From: Diadophis punctatus similis
Lineage: Eukaryota > Chordata > Lepidosauria > Squamata > Dipsadidae
Assembly (NCBI GenBank): GCA_023053685.1
Contig: JALIGW010000001.1
Location: 73,138,240-73,202,239 of the forward strand
Direction of reading: 5' to 3'
DNA: 64,000 bases
Shown here in pieces: positions 14,956-27,165 of the stretch (its first letter is position 1; each line of letters starts with the position of its first letter). The notes beneath the pieces were generated by a model that ran no database searches, was not told the origin of the DNA, and saw only the letters and a list, made by a program, of their open reading frames with translations. The position numbers were made by a program, and so were the translations under genes.

Positions 14956-15772
14956 CAGGTGGTCCTCAACTTACAACAGTTCCTTTAATGACTGTTCAAA
15001 GTTACCGTATTTTTCAGAGTATAAGACACACCGGAGTATAAGACGCACCTTAGTTTTTGGGGAGGAAAATAGGGGGAAAATCTACCTACCAGGTATTCAT
15101 CTGGCTAGCATCCTTAGTCTGGTCAGCTTCAGCACATTATTTTATCCCCTGGTTAGGGCTGAAAAAAACCTTTTTCGGAGGGAATAGCAATGAAAACAAG
15201 CCAGCAAAGACTTAGGGCTGGAAAAAAACTTCTTCAAAGGGAGTAGGAATGAAAAAAATCCTGCAAGCTGGGAAGATCGTTAGCACCTCGTTAGGGCTGG
15301 GGGGAAAAAAGCTTCAAAAAAGCTACATTCGGAGTATAAGACGCACCCAAATTTTCAGCCTCTTTTGGGAGGGAAAAGGTGCGTCTTATACTCTGAAAAA
15401 TACGGTACAAAAGCCCTGAAGAAAGTGACATGACTAGTTTTCAATTGGTTCAACACTTACAACCATTGCAGCATCCCAATGGTCAACCTGATCAAAATTC
15501 AGATACTTGGCAACTGGCATGTATTTATGATGTGATAAATATCATGGGATCATGGATATCATGGGATCACCTTTTGTGACCTCCTGACAAGCAAAGTCAA
15601 TGGGGAAGCCAGATTCGCTCAGCAACTATGTTACTAACGTAACCATGGCGGTGATTCGCTTAACAACTTTGGCAAGAAAGGTCGTAAAATGGGGCAAAAT
15701 TCTCTTAACAAATGTCTCGCTTAGCAACATAGACGTTGGGCTCAATGGTGGTTGTAAGCTGAGGACTACCTG
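14956..15772. mobile_element. TA-flanked DNA transposon containing a second one
   Basis: Ends CAGGTGGTCCTCAACTTACA and GTAAGCTGAGGACTACCTG are inverted repeats, with TA on each side (14954-14955 and 15773-15774). It is interrupted at 15005-15405 by another element. A reading frame at 15600-15935 is not a gene. The family also occurs at 56897. Confidence 0.8.
15005..15405. mobile_element. Nested TA-flanked element, 'TATAAGACGCACC' family
   Basis: Left CCGTATTTTTCAGAGTATAA and right TATACTCTGAAAAATACGG are near-perfect inverted repeats. TA flanks it at 15003-15004 and 15406-15407. It is inserted inside the transposon 14956-15772. A second copy is at 38390. Confidence 0.85.
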
Positions 15773-17223
15773 TAATAATTTAGGAGCTGGAAGCCAAAAG
15801 GAAATTTTCTGCAGTGGTGCTCATGGCCTGTATGTTTTCCTTGGCAATTGGGTCACACATATTCTATATGAATATATTTGTTTGCCTCAGCATTTGGTTG
15901 ATAAACTAAAATTGCGAGATTTTCGTTCCATTTAATATTTGCACATTTGCTTTTCCTTCCAAGAGAACATTCAGAGCAGCCCACAGCATTCCATACTACA
16001 ACCAGCTGCCTCAAGGTTTAAAATACACAGCGCAAGTGCACCCATCCTTGAAGAAGAATAAAACTGCCTCCGCACAGCTTGTCTCCTCCCATTTGTTTAT
16101 CAAAGCTTTCAAACCTTGGTGTGTGCGGCAGCAATTGCAAAACACACAATATACAGTACACAACAGAGAAAAGCATCCAAATTATATTTTTGCCTGGTTC
16201 ACTTGAGCACAGAAAACCGCTTATCTTCTTTGGAAAAGAACAGCCTCTCCACACATTTCCAAATTACATCGGTTCCTTGCCAATCGCCATTTTTTGCCAG
16301 CCCGTACCTTTATGTCTGGTTGGTATCAAACCCAAATTCTAATGCTTTACAACCAATAAATAAACAGCGGCGATAATTATAAAGCCTGGTGGGAATTTAG
16401 GAGATTGATTGCTACTTTACAACACTAATCTGCACTCTAACAGGTGTTTTATTAGACCACCCGTGAAGCTTTCAGAAGCAAGCACCTGGAACCTTCTCCA
16501 ACATTTAATGCTATTTGAGAGCTTTCTTCCAAAAGCACTCAAAACATTGGGATTACCACGCAGCATACTGATGGGTTGGAGAGAGAGGGTGGCATGTAAT
16601 TATTTTGCGTAGTAAGAGGGCTGTCTTCCTTCTAAAGGTTTTGCAGCTAACAATTAAAATGGAAATGGAACCAGCAAAGCAGAGCCATGTGATTTGGCTT
16701 TTCTCAGCAGATGGCTCATTCAGGAAGCATTTAGCCAGGACTTAAACTCTACTGCATAGTGAATTGGGTGGCTTCGTTCTTGCCTTCTCATTCTTGAGTC
16801 TGAAAATGCAGCACCGTTTCGAAAGGTATCCAGTGGAATGGATCTATATACCAGAAGGGAGTATATATTAGGGAAGGTATGATGTTTCTTTTATGTTCTG
16901 AGCTAACTGGTACATTTGCCAGTTCTTTTGCCTGGAGCTTACTTTCACCCTGTCCAAAGAATGTTGTAGCTTCCCAATGTGGTTAATATTTGATTAATAT
17001 TCTTGGCAATGTTTGTGTTTCAGGCTGTGCTAAACAATGACTGATTAAATGTTTGCCCTGGTGTATTAGAAGTTCCATCATCTAAGGAGCTACATTTAGC
17101 AGTCCCTAGACAGTGGACCTTTCTGAGGTGGTGCCTACATTCTAGAAACTTCTTCTCCCTGAGGTGAAGTTGGCCTCGTCTTTTCTGAGTTCCAAAGATT
17201 CCTTCAAGAAGGGTAGTTCCAAA
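15773..17223. other. No recognised feature
   Basis: Ordinary intergenic sequence as far as I can tell; short overlapping frames only. Confidence 0.5.
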
Positions 17224-17274
17224 GGCCTGGAGACACCAGAGGACATATAAACTGTCCTCTGGTATCTCCAGGCC
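17224..17274. repeat. Short near-perfect hairpin
   Basis: A 22-base arm (starting GGCCTGGAGACACCAGAGG) and its reverse complement are separated by TATAAAC. There is one mismatch in 22 pairs. Confidence 0.8.
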
Positions 17275-17410
17275 ATAAGCTAGTCAGGTGGCTGCACTAT
17301 TATCAATATCCCTTCATCTACTTTTTATTGTCAGAATAAGAATAAAATAGAAGGGGCTAAAATAATTTGTGGCTAACATGTTCCATTAATTAGTTGTACT
17401 ATGCCTGATA

Positions 17411-17979
17411 ACAGAATAACAGAGTTGGAAGGGATCTTGGGGGTATTCAAGCCCAACCACCTGCTCAAGCAGGAGACCCTATACCAGGGGTGTCAAACTC
17501 GATTTCACTGAGGGATGCATCAGGGTTGTGTTTGACCTCGGGGGGCTGGAGTGGGCATGGCCAGCTCAATGTAGCTTCTGTCAGGGGCACTTGTGGTGGC
17601 CCAAGTGCTCTGCCAGCAAAAACAGGCTCCCAAGCTCCATTTTCAGCTGTGATGGCCTCCTGCAACCCTCTGTCAGCGAACATGGAGCTCTGGAGGGTCG
17701 CCCATAGCCCTCCCAAGCTCTGTTTTCACTGGCAGAGGCACCGCGAGCCAGTCCTTTCCTGTTTCCAAGGTGGCAACACAGCCCAAATCTAAGCAGCCCA
17801 CAGGCCAAAGGCCTTGAGTTTGACACCCCCCTATACCATTTCAGACAGGTGGCTGTCCAGTCTCTTCTTAAAAACCTCCAGTGATGGAGCACCCACAACT
17901 TCTGAAGCTGTTCCTCTGGTTAATTATTCTCACTGTTAGGAAATTACTTCTGAGTTCTAGGTTGCTTCTCTCCTTGAAT
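17411..17979 (-). mobile_element. CR1 3' end, antisense, split by a hAT element
   Basis: GAGTTGGAAGGGATCTTGGG and GCTCAAGCAGGAGACCCTAT are the CR1 3' UTR read backwards. It resumes after the hAT with TTTCAGACAGGTGGCTGTCC and continues to about 17979. Confidence 0.85.
17485..17828. mobile_element. hAT element inserted in CR1
   Basis: Ends CAGGGGTGTCAAACTCGATT and CTTGAGTTTGACACCC are inverted repeats. The flanks are CCCTATAC on both sides (17477-17484 and 17829-17836). The interior is GC-rich with no transposase. Confidence 0.8.
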
Positions 17980-18158
17980 TAAGGAGAAATTTCTTAAGAG
18001 TTGAGAACAATTAACCAGTTGTGGGTGTTTCATCACTGATGGTTTTTAAGAAGAGATTGGACAGCCACTTGTCTGAAATAGTATAGGGTCTCCTGCTTGA
18101 GCAGGGGGTTGGACTAAAAGACCTCCAAGGTCCCTTCCAGCTCTATTCTAGTCTGATC
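17980..18158 (+). mobile_element. CR1 3' end, sense, head-to-head with the previous copy
   Basis: ATTAAGGAGAAATTTCTTAA, AAGAAGAGATTGGACAGCCA and TATAGGGTCTCCTGCTTGAG are the CR1 3' UTR in plus orientation. It meets the antisense copy near 17979, making an inverted pair. Confidence 0.85.
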
Positions 18159-19084
18159 CTGAAGAAACATAGTAACATAACTCAGTTATTTAGTTTTTAC
18201 TTACTTAGTAGTTATTTAGTACTTGTTAATAATTATAATAATTTTAGGTATTTATTATTTTAATTTGTTGTAAGCTGTTACAACATGTTACTATGTCCAG
18301 AGTCACTTGATATTGAAATGGGTAGCATATAAATTTAATAAACAGTAATGGACATTAAGTGAGGATTACATATATGCCTCTCAAGAACACTTCAAAAAGG
18401 TTCCATAAGTTCATAATATTTACTGCATTTATTAAAATCCTTTGGATTTTAACCCGGGAGCGCCTTCAAAATGATAGCAACCAGCCCTGGTGACATGCAT
18501 AATAATTTCCAGATTCATTTTTTAAAAGCACTAAAGGATTTTCACATCCAGAACTAATTATTACCAGAGGGATATGACATTTAAAGCTCAGATTCACCCA
18601 CAACATTTATTATAAATGTGGATATTTTAAAAAATTTACAGATTCACATGGGATGACAAAAATGTTTTTTGAAGGAATCCCGAAAAATCAAGAGGTCATA
18701 TGACCGATATTCCAATTCTAAATCACCAGGACAGCTTCTGGTATCAAGTACTGTACCTAATATTTTGAGATTAATTACATGAACTAAAAAGTCACGGCAC
18801 GGTAAACACTAATCTCAAGCAAAGTTAGAAGTTGACAGTTTTTAAATTGCTGCTTCATTTGAAGTGCTCCTCATGCACTCAGAATCTCAAGATGAAGCCT
18901 GGGGCTCTGTTGCATAAGGACACTTGTACCTTTGTAAAACTCCCTTGTGCTTCATTTTAATTTGTCCAGAGAGAAAACAAAATCCTGGGTTGTGGACTGC
19001 TTCCAACAACCAGTGTTGTAACTGATTGCTTCTTCTAATTTATCTTGATGATTTCTTTCCCCTTATGACTTTGTGATCCCATAC
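18159..19084. other. No recognised feature
   Basis: AT-rich, with no named repeat or gene seen. Confidence 0.5.
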
Positions 19085-19092
19085 ATACATAC

Positions 19093-19411
19093 CAGAGGTG
19101 GGTTCCTGCCTCTGATTGCTGGTGCGGTTAATCGCTGAGTTCGGCGCAGAGCCGAAGAAGCTGCTCCCGTTCGCGGAACGGGAGCTTTCCCCAGGCGCTT
19201 TCCCCGCCCGCATGGATGCCGCCAATTGCGTTCTTTTGCCCTCTGCGCATGCGGAACGCTTTGGGCATGTGCAGAGGGCAAAAGAACGTAATTGGCGGCA
19301 TCCATGCGGCCGGGGAAAGCTCCTGTTCCGTGAACGGGAGCAGCTTCTTCGGCTCTGCGCCGAACTCAGCGATTAACTGCACCGGCAATCAGAGGCAGGA
19401 TCCCACCTCTG
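19093..19411. mobile_element. 319-bp palindromic hAT MITE
   Basis: The whole element is one inverted repeat centred near 19252. CAGAGGTGGGTTCCTGCCTC is mirrored by GAGGCAGGATCCCACCTCTG; inside, GCCGAAGAAGCTGCTCCCGT and CGTTCTTTTGCCCTCTGCGC are mirrored too. The flanks are ATACATAC on both sides (19085-19092 and 19412-19419), though inside an ATAC microsatellite. A shorter relative is at 48284. Confidence 0.88.
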
Positions 19412-19440
19412 ATACATACATACATACATACATACATACT
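19412..19440. repeat. (ATAC)n microsatellite
   Basis: About seven ATAC units, continuous with the shorter run at 19081-19092 on the other side of the MITE. Confidence 0.9.
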
Positions 19441-19797
19441 TAATTCAGACATATTTTGTGGCCTTCTGAATGGATGAATAGCAGGATATAATAAAGGGAA
19501 GAAAAAGGCAAAGGTATTCCTGATTTCAATAACTTTGATATACAGCCCATGTTTTCCCAGAATCTCTTCTTATCAAAGTTCTGTCTCCATAAAATACAAG
19601 CAAGATTGGGCCTCCACTTTGGAACTACTTTTTACTGTTATTTTTCTCTAAAGAGCATGAAGACAAAGGGGAGCCTGGAGGAATTAAAATGGAGTGATTG
19701 ACAAACTCATAAGGAATTATCAGAAGTTCTCCAATTGGCATTCTTTGGTGAAGGGGAAGGATGGGCAGGCTTACATTGGCTACATAGTCATCTAAAG

Positions 19798-19905
19798 AAG
19801 TGTTTCTCAAGCTCAGCAATTTTATGAGGTGTGAGCTTCAAGTCCCATGCTGGCTGGAGAATTGAAGTTCACACCTCTTAAAGTTGCTGAAGTTGAAAAA
19901 CACCG
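19798..19905. mobile_element. Decayed palindromic hAT MITE
   Basis: AAGTGTTTCTCAAGCTCAGC is mirrored by GTTGCTGAAGTTGAAAAACA; the middle has CTTCAAGTCCCATGCTGGCT. Flanks ATCTAAAG and ATCTAAAC share seven bases. Same broad family as 45823. Confidence 0.7.
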
Positions 19906-19913
19906 ATCTAAAC

Positions 19914-21239
19914 ACAAGATAACTTTTTTGTAAAAAGCCAACAATCATGAAACTAGTTCAAGTCTAATTAAAAAGCACCTTTTTTCTTGAACTTGCCATA
20001 GTTCTTACCAAGCAGCTCTTCTATAATGGCCATAGATAATGTCTAGCAGACAGTAAAAGGAATTGATGAATCTTCAACACAGATCTCTAAAAACCTGCTC
20101 TTACAAGAAACCTAGAGATGTGAAATTTGCAGACTAGAAGGCTTGTCCAATATTACAATTGTTGTAAGGAATATCCTTCTGGGTTCAGTTCCAAGTGGGG
20201 AAAAAGACACTGGATTCATGGAAGTTGCTTGGAAAGAAGGTTTAATGGTGGACAGGAGCACATGGCATAAGTCCCTGTACAGAAAAGGTAGATTACATGC
20301 TTCTAGGTGTGGGTGAAGAGAAAAAAGGGAAGGGAAGATGCTGAGTTCCTTGGTTTTATAACCTCTGTTGGGTCCCACCTCTTAGTTTCCTGTTCCTGTG
20401 TATATAATGCACTGATTGGTGGTCAGGCTCCCAGGAGGCCATGCAGTGGCAACTCTATAGGCTTTTGTCTGTCCCAGGCTTGTCTGAATGAAAGGGCCTT
20501 GGGCAAATCCTAATATGGTATGACTGAAGGAGATAAATCTTTGTTATGTAGAAGACTGCTTTAGGCTAGGTGGGAGGAATGTGGCAAGGGTGGGGGCAGG
20601 GAGCTGCAGGAAACTGCTTTGTATTTAAAACATGTTTCTCTTTTCCTCATTCAGGGAAACATATTCTTTCCTTTTTCAATATTTCCTAGGATATTTCATT
20701 TTTCTAGAAGGGGGTGGCTGCTAACTTCTTACACAATTACATCTCATTCTCCCTCAATCGGAAAAGGGCCATAAAGGCAGTAGAATTTTTTTTTTCAAAA
20801 AATCAGAATTACAGGATATTTTTTTCCAGAAACTTTGTACAGCTTTCTCTAAAAATGGTCAGACAAACCTACTGTGCTTGCCAATATTCCCATTTTGCGA
20901 AAAGTATATTTATAATTTCCTATATTATACTATGAAAAGCAACAAACTTTAATTTCAAGTCTGAGTCAAGAGCTGACATCTCATTCAGTACAAATGAAAA
21001 TAAACTAGTTTCTGAAGCACCAAATTGAGCCCAAATGAATGTTATGATCAACATGTACCTCCAGCTTGTGTATATCTTCATGGCGAATATGTCCTTTCTT
21101 CTATACCTTTTAGTCTTCCTAGAGTTGAGTAAATCTTCAACTTTGTAATAGTAATAATACTTTGCAATGCACATTGTTTAATTTAATATGCATTTTTACC
21201 CAGTATGTTGCTTTCAACTCTAGGAAATTATTTGTTTGT
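19914..21239. other. No recognised feature
   Basis: No gene or named repeat supported. Confidence 0.5.
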
Positions 21240-21445
21240 TTGTATTGCTCCTTTATTATTTTTACAAATAACTCAAGGCGGCAACACACTTTCCTTCTCC
21301 TATTTTCCCTCAACAACAACCCTGTGAAGTGAGTTGGACTAAAAGAGACTGACTGGCCCAAGGTTACCCAGCTGGCTTTCTTGGCTAAGGCGGGACTTGA
21401 ACTTACAGTCTCTTGTTTCCTAGCCTGGTGCCTTAACCAATTGTT
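21240..21445 (-). mobile_element. tRNA-derived SINE (CCCAGCTGGC family), antisense
   Basis: Contains CCCAAGGTTACCCAGCTGGC, GGCGGGACTTGAACTTACAG (B box read backwards) and CTAGCCTGGTGCCTTAACCA (A box read backwards). The same head is found at 26650, 28745, 34485, 45605 and 57870. Confidence 0.7.
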
Positions 21446-21840
21446 GAGTTTTCAAGGGTGTACACAGCATTCAATGGACAAAGTATTCCATGGATCACTT
21501 TGGGCAGTCTATGTCCAATTTGATGCATGCAGGTTTGAAATAATTTGAAATGAGATGGGTGGTAATGATATCCTTCTATTATGGAAGCAGCATTTGGGGA
21601 AGAAAGAGAAGTGCAGGAAAAAAAGCTAACACAGAGAGGTTTCTTTGGTGATGCAACATGCCATGACACCAGCAGAAATGTTGTTGTTTTTTTTACTACT
21701 CCTAGTTTTTCCCCCACTGTCATTTGTAGCCAATACTGTCAGGCCAGGCAAGATCTCAGGAGCATCTGTGGGGAGGTAAATATTTGCAAGATGGCAGGTA
21801 CCAATGTCACAGTCAAAGCCCCACCCTGTTGGGGTGGGGC

Positions 21841-22215
21841 CAGTGGTGGGTTCCTACCGGTGCGGTCCACTCTGCTGTTCTGGTAGCGGCCACCACATGG
21901 CACTATTTGCACATGACCGCTCTGGTGCTGTCTTCAGCGGTCCATCGTGCATGTTGCCAACTTTTTAAAAGAATGTTTGGCTTTTTGGCTTCTGCGCATG
22001 TGCAGAAGTAAAATCTCACCGAAATCTTGCGAGGAGACGTGCACACTAGCGCGATTTCGGTGAGATTTTGTTTCCGTGCATGCACAGAAGCAAAATCTTG
22101 CCAAAATTGCTCGTGCGCGCTCGTTTCCTCTCAAGATTTTGGTGAGATTTTGCTTCCGTGCGTGCGCAGAAGCAAAATCGTGTGAGGGGGCACACGTGCG
22201 TATGGAAGCTGTGGG
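21841..22215. mobile_element. hAT element, right end not found
   Basis: Left end CAGTGGTGGGTTCCTACCGG is of the same type as 1969 and 63259. The interior has repeated palindromic AATCTCACCGAAATCTTGCG / CGATTTCGGTGAGATTTTG segments and GCGCATGTGCAGAAG motifs. I do not see a matching right end, so it is probably truncated near 22215. Confidence 0.6.
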
Positions 22216-24184
22216 CTTTTAACACTGTATAATATCTAGAATCTTGAAAATGTTGACACCTAATTCCCCTCCCCCCTTGCCTCTGTCTATACCTGGGACT
22301 AACGTATATGCTTAAAAGTTTTACATCTTATAGTAAATCACCCTGAGCTAAAAGGATTATTGATTTGCACATAATTTAATATGTGCATGTTGTATTAATC
22401 ATAAATAAAAGTAACTACCGGTAATAAATAACTAAAGAAAACTATTAATATTAAAGAGTAAACTACTACTACTACTTGAATTCCTTGTCTTTTTAAACAC
22501 TGTTAAAGGGTGCAGAGCCAGCTGGAATTGTCTACTTATTTGCTGTCTTTACCTTTGCTTTCTAGTTTCCATGGTAACTGTCACTGATTTCAGATGAAGC
22601 TGTATGTTTGTTCGTTCTCTACCACAAGGATGCATCCATGGCAGTGAGTGATGGGGCATCCACAAAGCCATAAAGGATGTGGGTGGCAGCTACAAAAATG
22701 CATATAAAGGCAATTATGCATATTGGTAATTATGTACAAAAATATTATGTTAAGCAAGCTGTATGCAAAATTCGTGAGAAATATCAGCATATTTCTCCCT
22801 ATTGGAAATGTTTCTTGAATATATGTATTTTACTGTACATACTGTACATGATAAATTATATCAGAAAATTCTGAATGTTGCAAATCCGGTATGAAGTTTG
22901 GTTCCAACAATTTTTTCTGCCCTCTCTGTGGCTATTGTCATGGTTAACCCATTAGCAAGCAAATTGGTCAAAGTGGCAAGGTTCTTTAAAAGCTGGATAT
23001 GTTGTATTTTTATTATATTATTTTGTATTTTACTTTAGAGAATATATCAGTGCTAGAACATCTATTTTATAACTAACTGGGACATCTAAATAATAGCTTT
23101 TTAAATTTCTGTGATTCACAATGAAAAGAATATGCTATAAAATATAAAAAGGCATTCTCACATACCATTATAATACCAATCCACAAACCATGATAATAAA
23201 TATAATCTTAAAATAAGTTGAACACAGTAGTCTGAAAATTAGGCATACAGTTCTGTCTGTTTGCCAACTTTCCAATGAAAGTACTCTGAAATAACATTTC
23301 TGAAAACAACTTTAACTGATTTTTTGTTAAGTAGTAGATAGTTAGAACTTCTCATTATACATTCATTCATACGTTGTTTTGTAAAGTTTTCTGCATAATC
23401 CCTTAATCATAGAAGAGAGCTGGTAAAAATCCTCTTAAAAGTATATTTTTAAAAAATTATACACTATAAAATTAGTGCATACATTTGCAATATCTAATAG
23501 AATGTACAGATCTAAATAAGGAACGAGAAAGGAGTTAAATTTGTGTAGCACACAAATTTCAACTGATCAAAATTCACAAGTAAGTTAGTACATAAAGGTG
23601 GTTTTGCCCCTTCAGTTTTAGTTCCTGTTGAATGTGTATACTACTTTGAATAAATCTTTCAGTTGGTCACCATTATTGAATGAATCAAAACTTTTTAAAC
23701 ATAATTTCCAGAAGTTGGGTGCATTGTCAGCAGACATATATTAGGGGTCTTTCAGAATTATTGTGTGCATTTTGGTGGAATTATCATCTGTATCATATTA
23801 ATGTTCATTTTTCAGACCTTGGGAGTTAATGATAAGATAAGATAACCTTTATTATCACTTTTCTGGGTACATAATGGCACCACTTGAGTGGGTGGGATTT
23901 CTTTAATTTTACATAGTGTTCATCCCATGTGGTGTTAATGCAGAGTCCCCGAAGCATCTGATGTTTTTTTAAATGACAAAAGCACTATCTTTCATTCACA
24001 CGTGTGCTGTCGCAACACATACAAAACAGGTGAAGCTTGTTGCACAACAGCACAACACAATTTGTCCTCCTTTGGTACATTTCATGCAGAGGTCTCTTGG
24101 AATGAATTAAATAAAATGAATGACTACAAGATCAGGTTTCTAGCTCAGAATTTCTCTTTTTTCCAAACGATTATTGGTTTTCCT
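22216..24184. other. No recognised feature
   Basis: AT-rich intergenic DNA. I see no gene, and no repeat that I can name. Confidence 0.5.
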
Positions 24185-24388
24185 CAGTGGTGAAATCCAA
24201 TTTTTTTTTACTACTGGTTCTGTGGGCGTGGCTTGGTGGGCGTGGCAGGGGAAGGATGCTGCAAAATCTCCATTCTCACCCCACTCCAGGGGCCAGCCAG
24301 AGGTAGTATTTGCTGGTACTCCGAACTACTCAAAATTTCCACTACCCGTTCTCCAGAACCTGTTAGAACCTGCTGGATTTCACTCCTG
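24185..24388. mobile_element. Non-autonomous hAT element
   Basis: Ends CAGTGGTGAAATCCAATTTT and GCTGGATTTCACTCCTG, with ACTGGTTCTGTGGGCGTGGC inside; same family as 52897. The flanking 8-mers do not match, so the target duplication is lost. Confidence 0.75.
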
Positions 24389-25190
24389 TTATCAGCATTA
24401 TTCAGGTGCTAACAAGATGGCAATGCTTTTGCCCAATAGATGAGGAAGCCAACTTGTTGCATAAGAAAATGAAAATCAAGGCCCAGTATTTTATTACTGC
24501 TACTGATGTCATTGTAGAAAGTTTAACAAGCCCCTGATAAAGCTTGCAGGAACTTATCTGAGTCTGTCTTTATAAAACTTTATAATACAATGTGTTTACA
24601 TTGTGATTGTCTCACTCAATTGTTTTATGCATGATATTCTAAAGATAGATCTTCATATGAAAAAAAATCATTGAAAAATTCACTTCCAAGGTAACCAGGT
24701 ATCAATGGAACTAATCAGTTGACCCATGTCCAAAGCATAGAAGAAGAACATCTTCAAAAAAAAAAAAGCAGGCAAACACTCAAGTTTCAATTAATGAGAT
24801 AAAATATCACACTAGTGTGGGAAGGCCTCCACATGGTCCTGAAAAAAATTCTGGAAGCATGAGGGCTGGTGAGAACAGTTGCCTCCTTTCTCAACCTGTC
24901 AATATTACCAACAGCAAAAACTTGGTTTCCATGTTTTTCAATAGTCATGTAATACATTTGAATATTTTATAAATTCAAGTGTTCATTTTATAATATAAAC
25001 ATTAAAAAATAAATATTTTAAATGCTAAGAGCTACAGCGGAAGATCATTTCACCTAGCTATCCAAAGTTAAATAATTAAACATTAAAAATTATAGAAATA
25101 CATATAATCTTTCTCCAAAGACATTTCTTCTGATTGATTTATGTTTATCTTGTTTTCCTCTGAAAAATTTTAACTGGCATATTTAGATAA
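24389..25190. other. No recognised feature
   Basis: Nothing I can support. Confidence 0.5.
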
Positions 25191-25421
25191 GAGCCGAGGT
25201 GGCGCAGTGGTTAAATGCAGCACTGCAGGCTACTGCTAGTTCAGCAGTTCAGCTGTTCAAATCTCACCGGCTCAAGGTTGACTCAGCCTTCCATCCTTCT
25301 GAGGTCGGTAAAATGAGGACCCAGATTGTTGGGGGCAATATGCTGAACTCTGTAAACCGCTTAGAGATGGCTGTAAAGCACTATGAAGCGGTATATAAGT
25401 CTAAGTGCTATTGCTATAGAG
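25191..25421 (+). mobile_element. Sauria-type tRNA SINE
   Basis: The head GAGCCGAGGTGGCGCAGTGG contains the A box and GTTCAAATCTCACCGGC the B box. The body includes GGTTGACTCAGCCTTCCATC and TGTTGGGGGCAATATGCTGA, and the tail CTATGAAGCGGTATATAAGT with GCTATT repeats. The frame across it is not a gene. In squamates this SINE is thought to use Bov-B machinery. Confidence 0.88.
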
Positions 25422-26639
25422 CCTACTATTCAAAGCATAGAGTAATGGTGTGAGGCTGAGTTACAGTGTCTGTGAGCTTTAACATGGAGAAAGAATTTGG
25501 AGCTCAGATTCCAACTTAGCTACTATTCTTGTTTCTAAACACAGTTCCCTGAAATTTAAAAGACAATCGTCAGAACGAAAACCCCTAGTAATGCAAAATG
25601 GTTTAATCTAGTAACACAGTATAGTAAGAGTCGTATAAGATGTATGGATAAAATAATTCTGAAGTGCCTGCTATCAAAATGACTCAATCTACAAGAGTTG
25701 TACTGTTGTTAATTTTATTTTTGGGGCTAATGCTATGCAGAAGTTTTCTAAATTCTAAATATAAAGTCATAAATGTCAGAGTGCCCACATATAAAAATGC
25801 ATTTATATTATTTTACAGTCCTTCGGATGGTAAAAGCTGCTGGAGAAATGTAAATGACTGGAAAATGACATTGTAAATGTCAAAGAACATGCAAAAAGGA
25901 TTCAGCAGGGAGAAACTAGCAAATGCCAAAGAATGAATTTCTTCTTTTGAAAGTAACCTGTCGCTAAAGAGGTTGAAGAACAGATTGACTCTCACTGTAA
26001 TTTAATGGAAAGCAGATATTTGGAATTTTGGAGGCAACTTCAGCTTTGCCATAGTAAGTTCTTTCTTAACAAAGTCAATGAAGTCAAAACACTGCAAAGA
26101 TTTCATAATAAAATTACTATATCTTTAACACTCCACATGCTTAAATACATATGCAAATTTACAGAGTTGTCAAAACTGTGTGTCACTAGTCCTCCCAATG
26201 GCCAGATCTATTATCTAGTTAAGCAGAATGACTTGATTTGCAATTAGCTTGAGACATGCAAGAAAATGATCTGCCGCAAGCTGCCAGTCTTTTTGTGCGT
26301 TAAATAGAGGAAGGACTGTCTTATCTTCCTTGAGGTTCTAAAATGTCTTACTGGCAAATAAATAAACATTTTCAATACTTCTTGACAAGGTAAGCAGAGC
26401 ATGTATATTTACAGGATGATTGTTTGCAGTTGGGAATGGGCTAAATTTCATATACAGAGTGGAATGGGCAGAATGACACATCTAGTTCCATGTATGCTCA
26501 CTGAGCTTCACATATTTTGATTCCCAGAAAGCAGTTTCATCTCCTACATAGTATGGAGTGGGGAAAGTAAGCCCAGACACTTTAATTTTCTGAGGATTAG
26601 CAACCGCTTTTCAAGTGTCTGAATTATGACTTAACTGAA
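25422..26639. other. No recognised feature
   Basis: AT-rich, no named elements. Confidence 0.5.
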
Positions 26640-26644
26640 TTTAG

Positions 26645-26735
26645 ATCCATAGTGCTTAAAGATCCTAGACTAAAAACTGGAAGATCGTGAGTTTTAGTCC
26701 TACCTCAGGCATGAAAGCTTAGAACTATGTCGCCT
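26645..26735 (+). mobile_element. tRNA-derived SINE head
   Basis: AGTGCTTAAAGATCCTAGAC (A box) and CGTGAGTTTTAGTCC (B box), followed by a CAGGCATGAAAGC body; same family as 45605. Confidence 0.55.
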
Positions 26736-26739
26736 TAGG

Positions 26740-27165
26740 CACGACCTAAGCATAGCTCATAAAATTATCTGCTACAATGTCCTTCCTGTCAACGACTACT
26801 TCAGCTTCAACCATAACAATACATGAGCACACAACAGATATAAACTCAAAGTGAACCTCTCCAAACTTGACTGTAGAAAATACGACTTTAGCAACAGAGT
26901 GGTAAATGCCTGGAACTCACTACCTGACATTGTGGTTTCATCACCAAACCCCCAAAACTTTACCCTAAGACTGTCCACTGTTGACCTCACCCGATTCTTA
27001 AGAGGTCAGTAAGGGGCGTGCATAAGTGCACCAGCGTGCCTACCATCCCTGTCCTAATGTTCCCTCTTATCAGTACCCATCTTATGTATATAAACAGTGT
27101 TATATCTATGTATATTACCAATACGTACTTGACAAAAATAAATAAAATAAAATAAAAATGAAGCT
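26740..27165 (+). mobile_element. L2/CR1-group LINE 3' end
   Basis: The plus-strand sequence matches the C-terminal part of the minus-strand fragment at 10385: CATAAAATTATCTGCTACAA (HKIICYN), AGCAACAGAGTGGTAAATGC (SNRVVNAW), GTTGACCTCACCCGATTCTT. It ends with TACTTGACAAAAATAAATAA and an A-rich tail. Confidence 0.75.

Noticed and set aside
19063..19443. Six overlapping frames of 60-90 codons
   Set aside because: All come from the palindromic MITE; mirrored frames are expected from a foldback sequence.
24177..24396. 8-bp target duplication for the hAT at 24185
   Set aside because: GTTTTCCT and TTATCAGC do not match.
25199..25453. 84-codon frame as a gene
   Set aside because: It is the tRNA SINE head and body; the same sequence recurs at 33445 and 50041.
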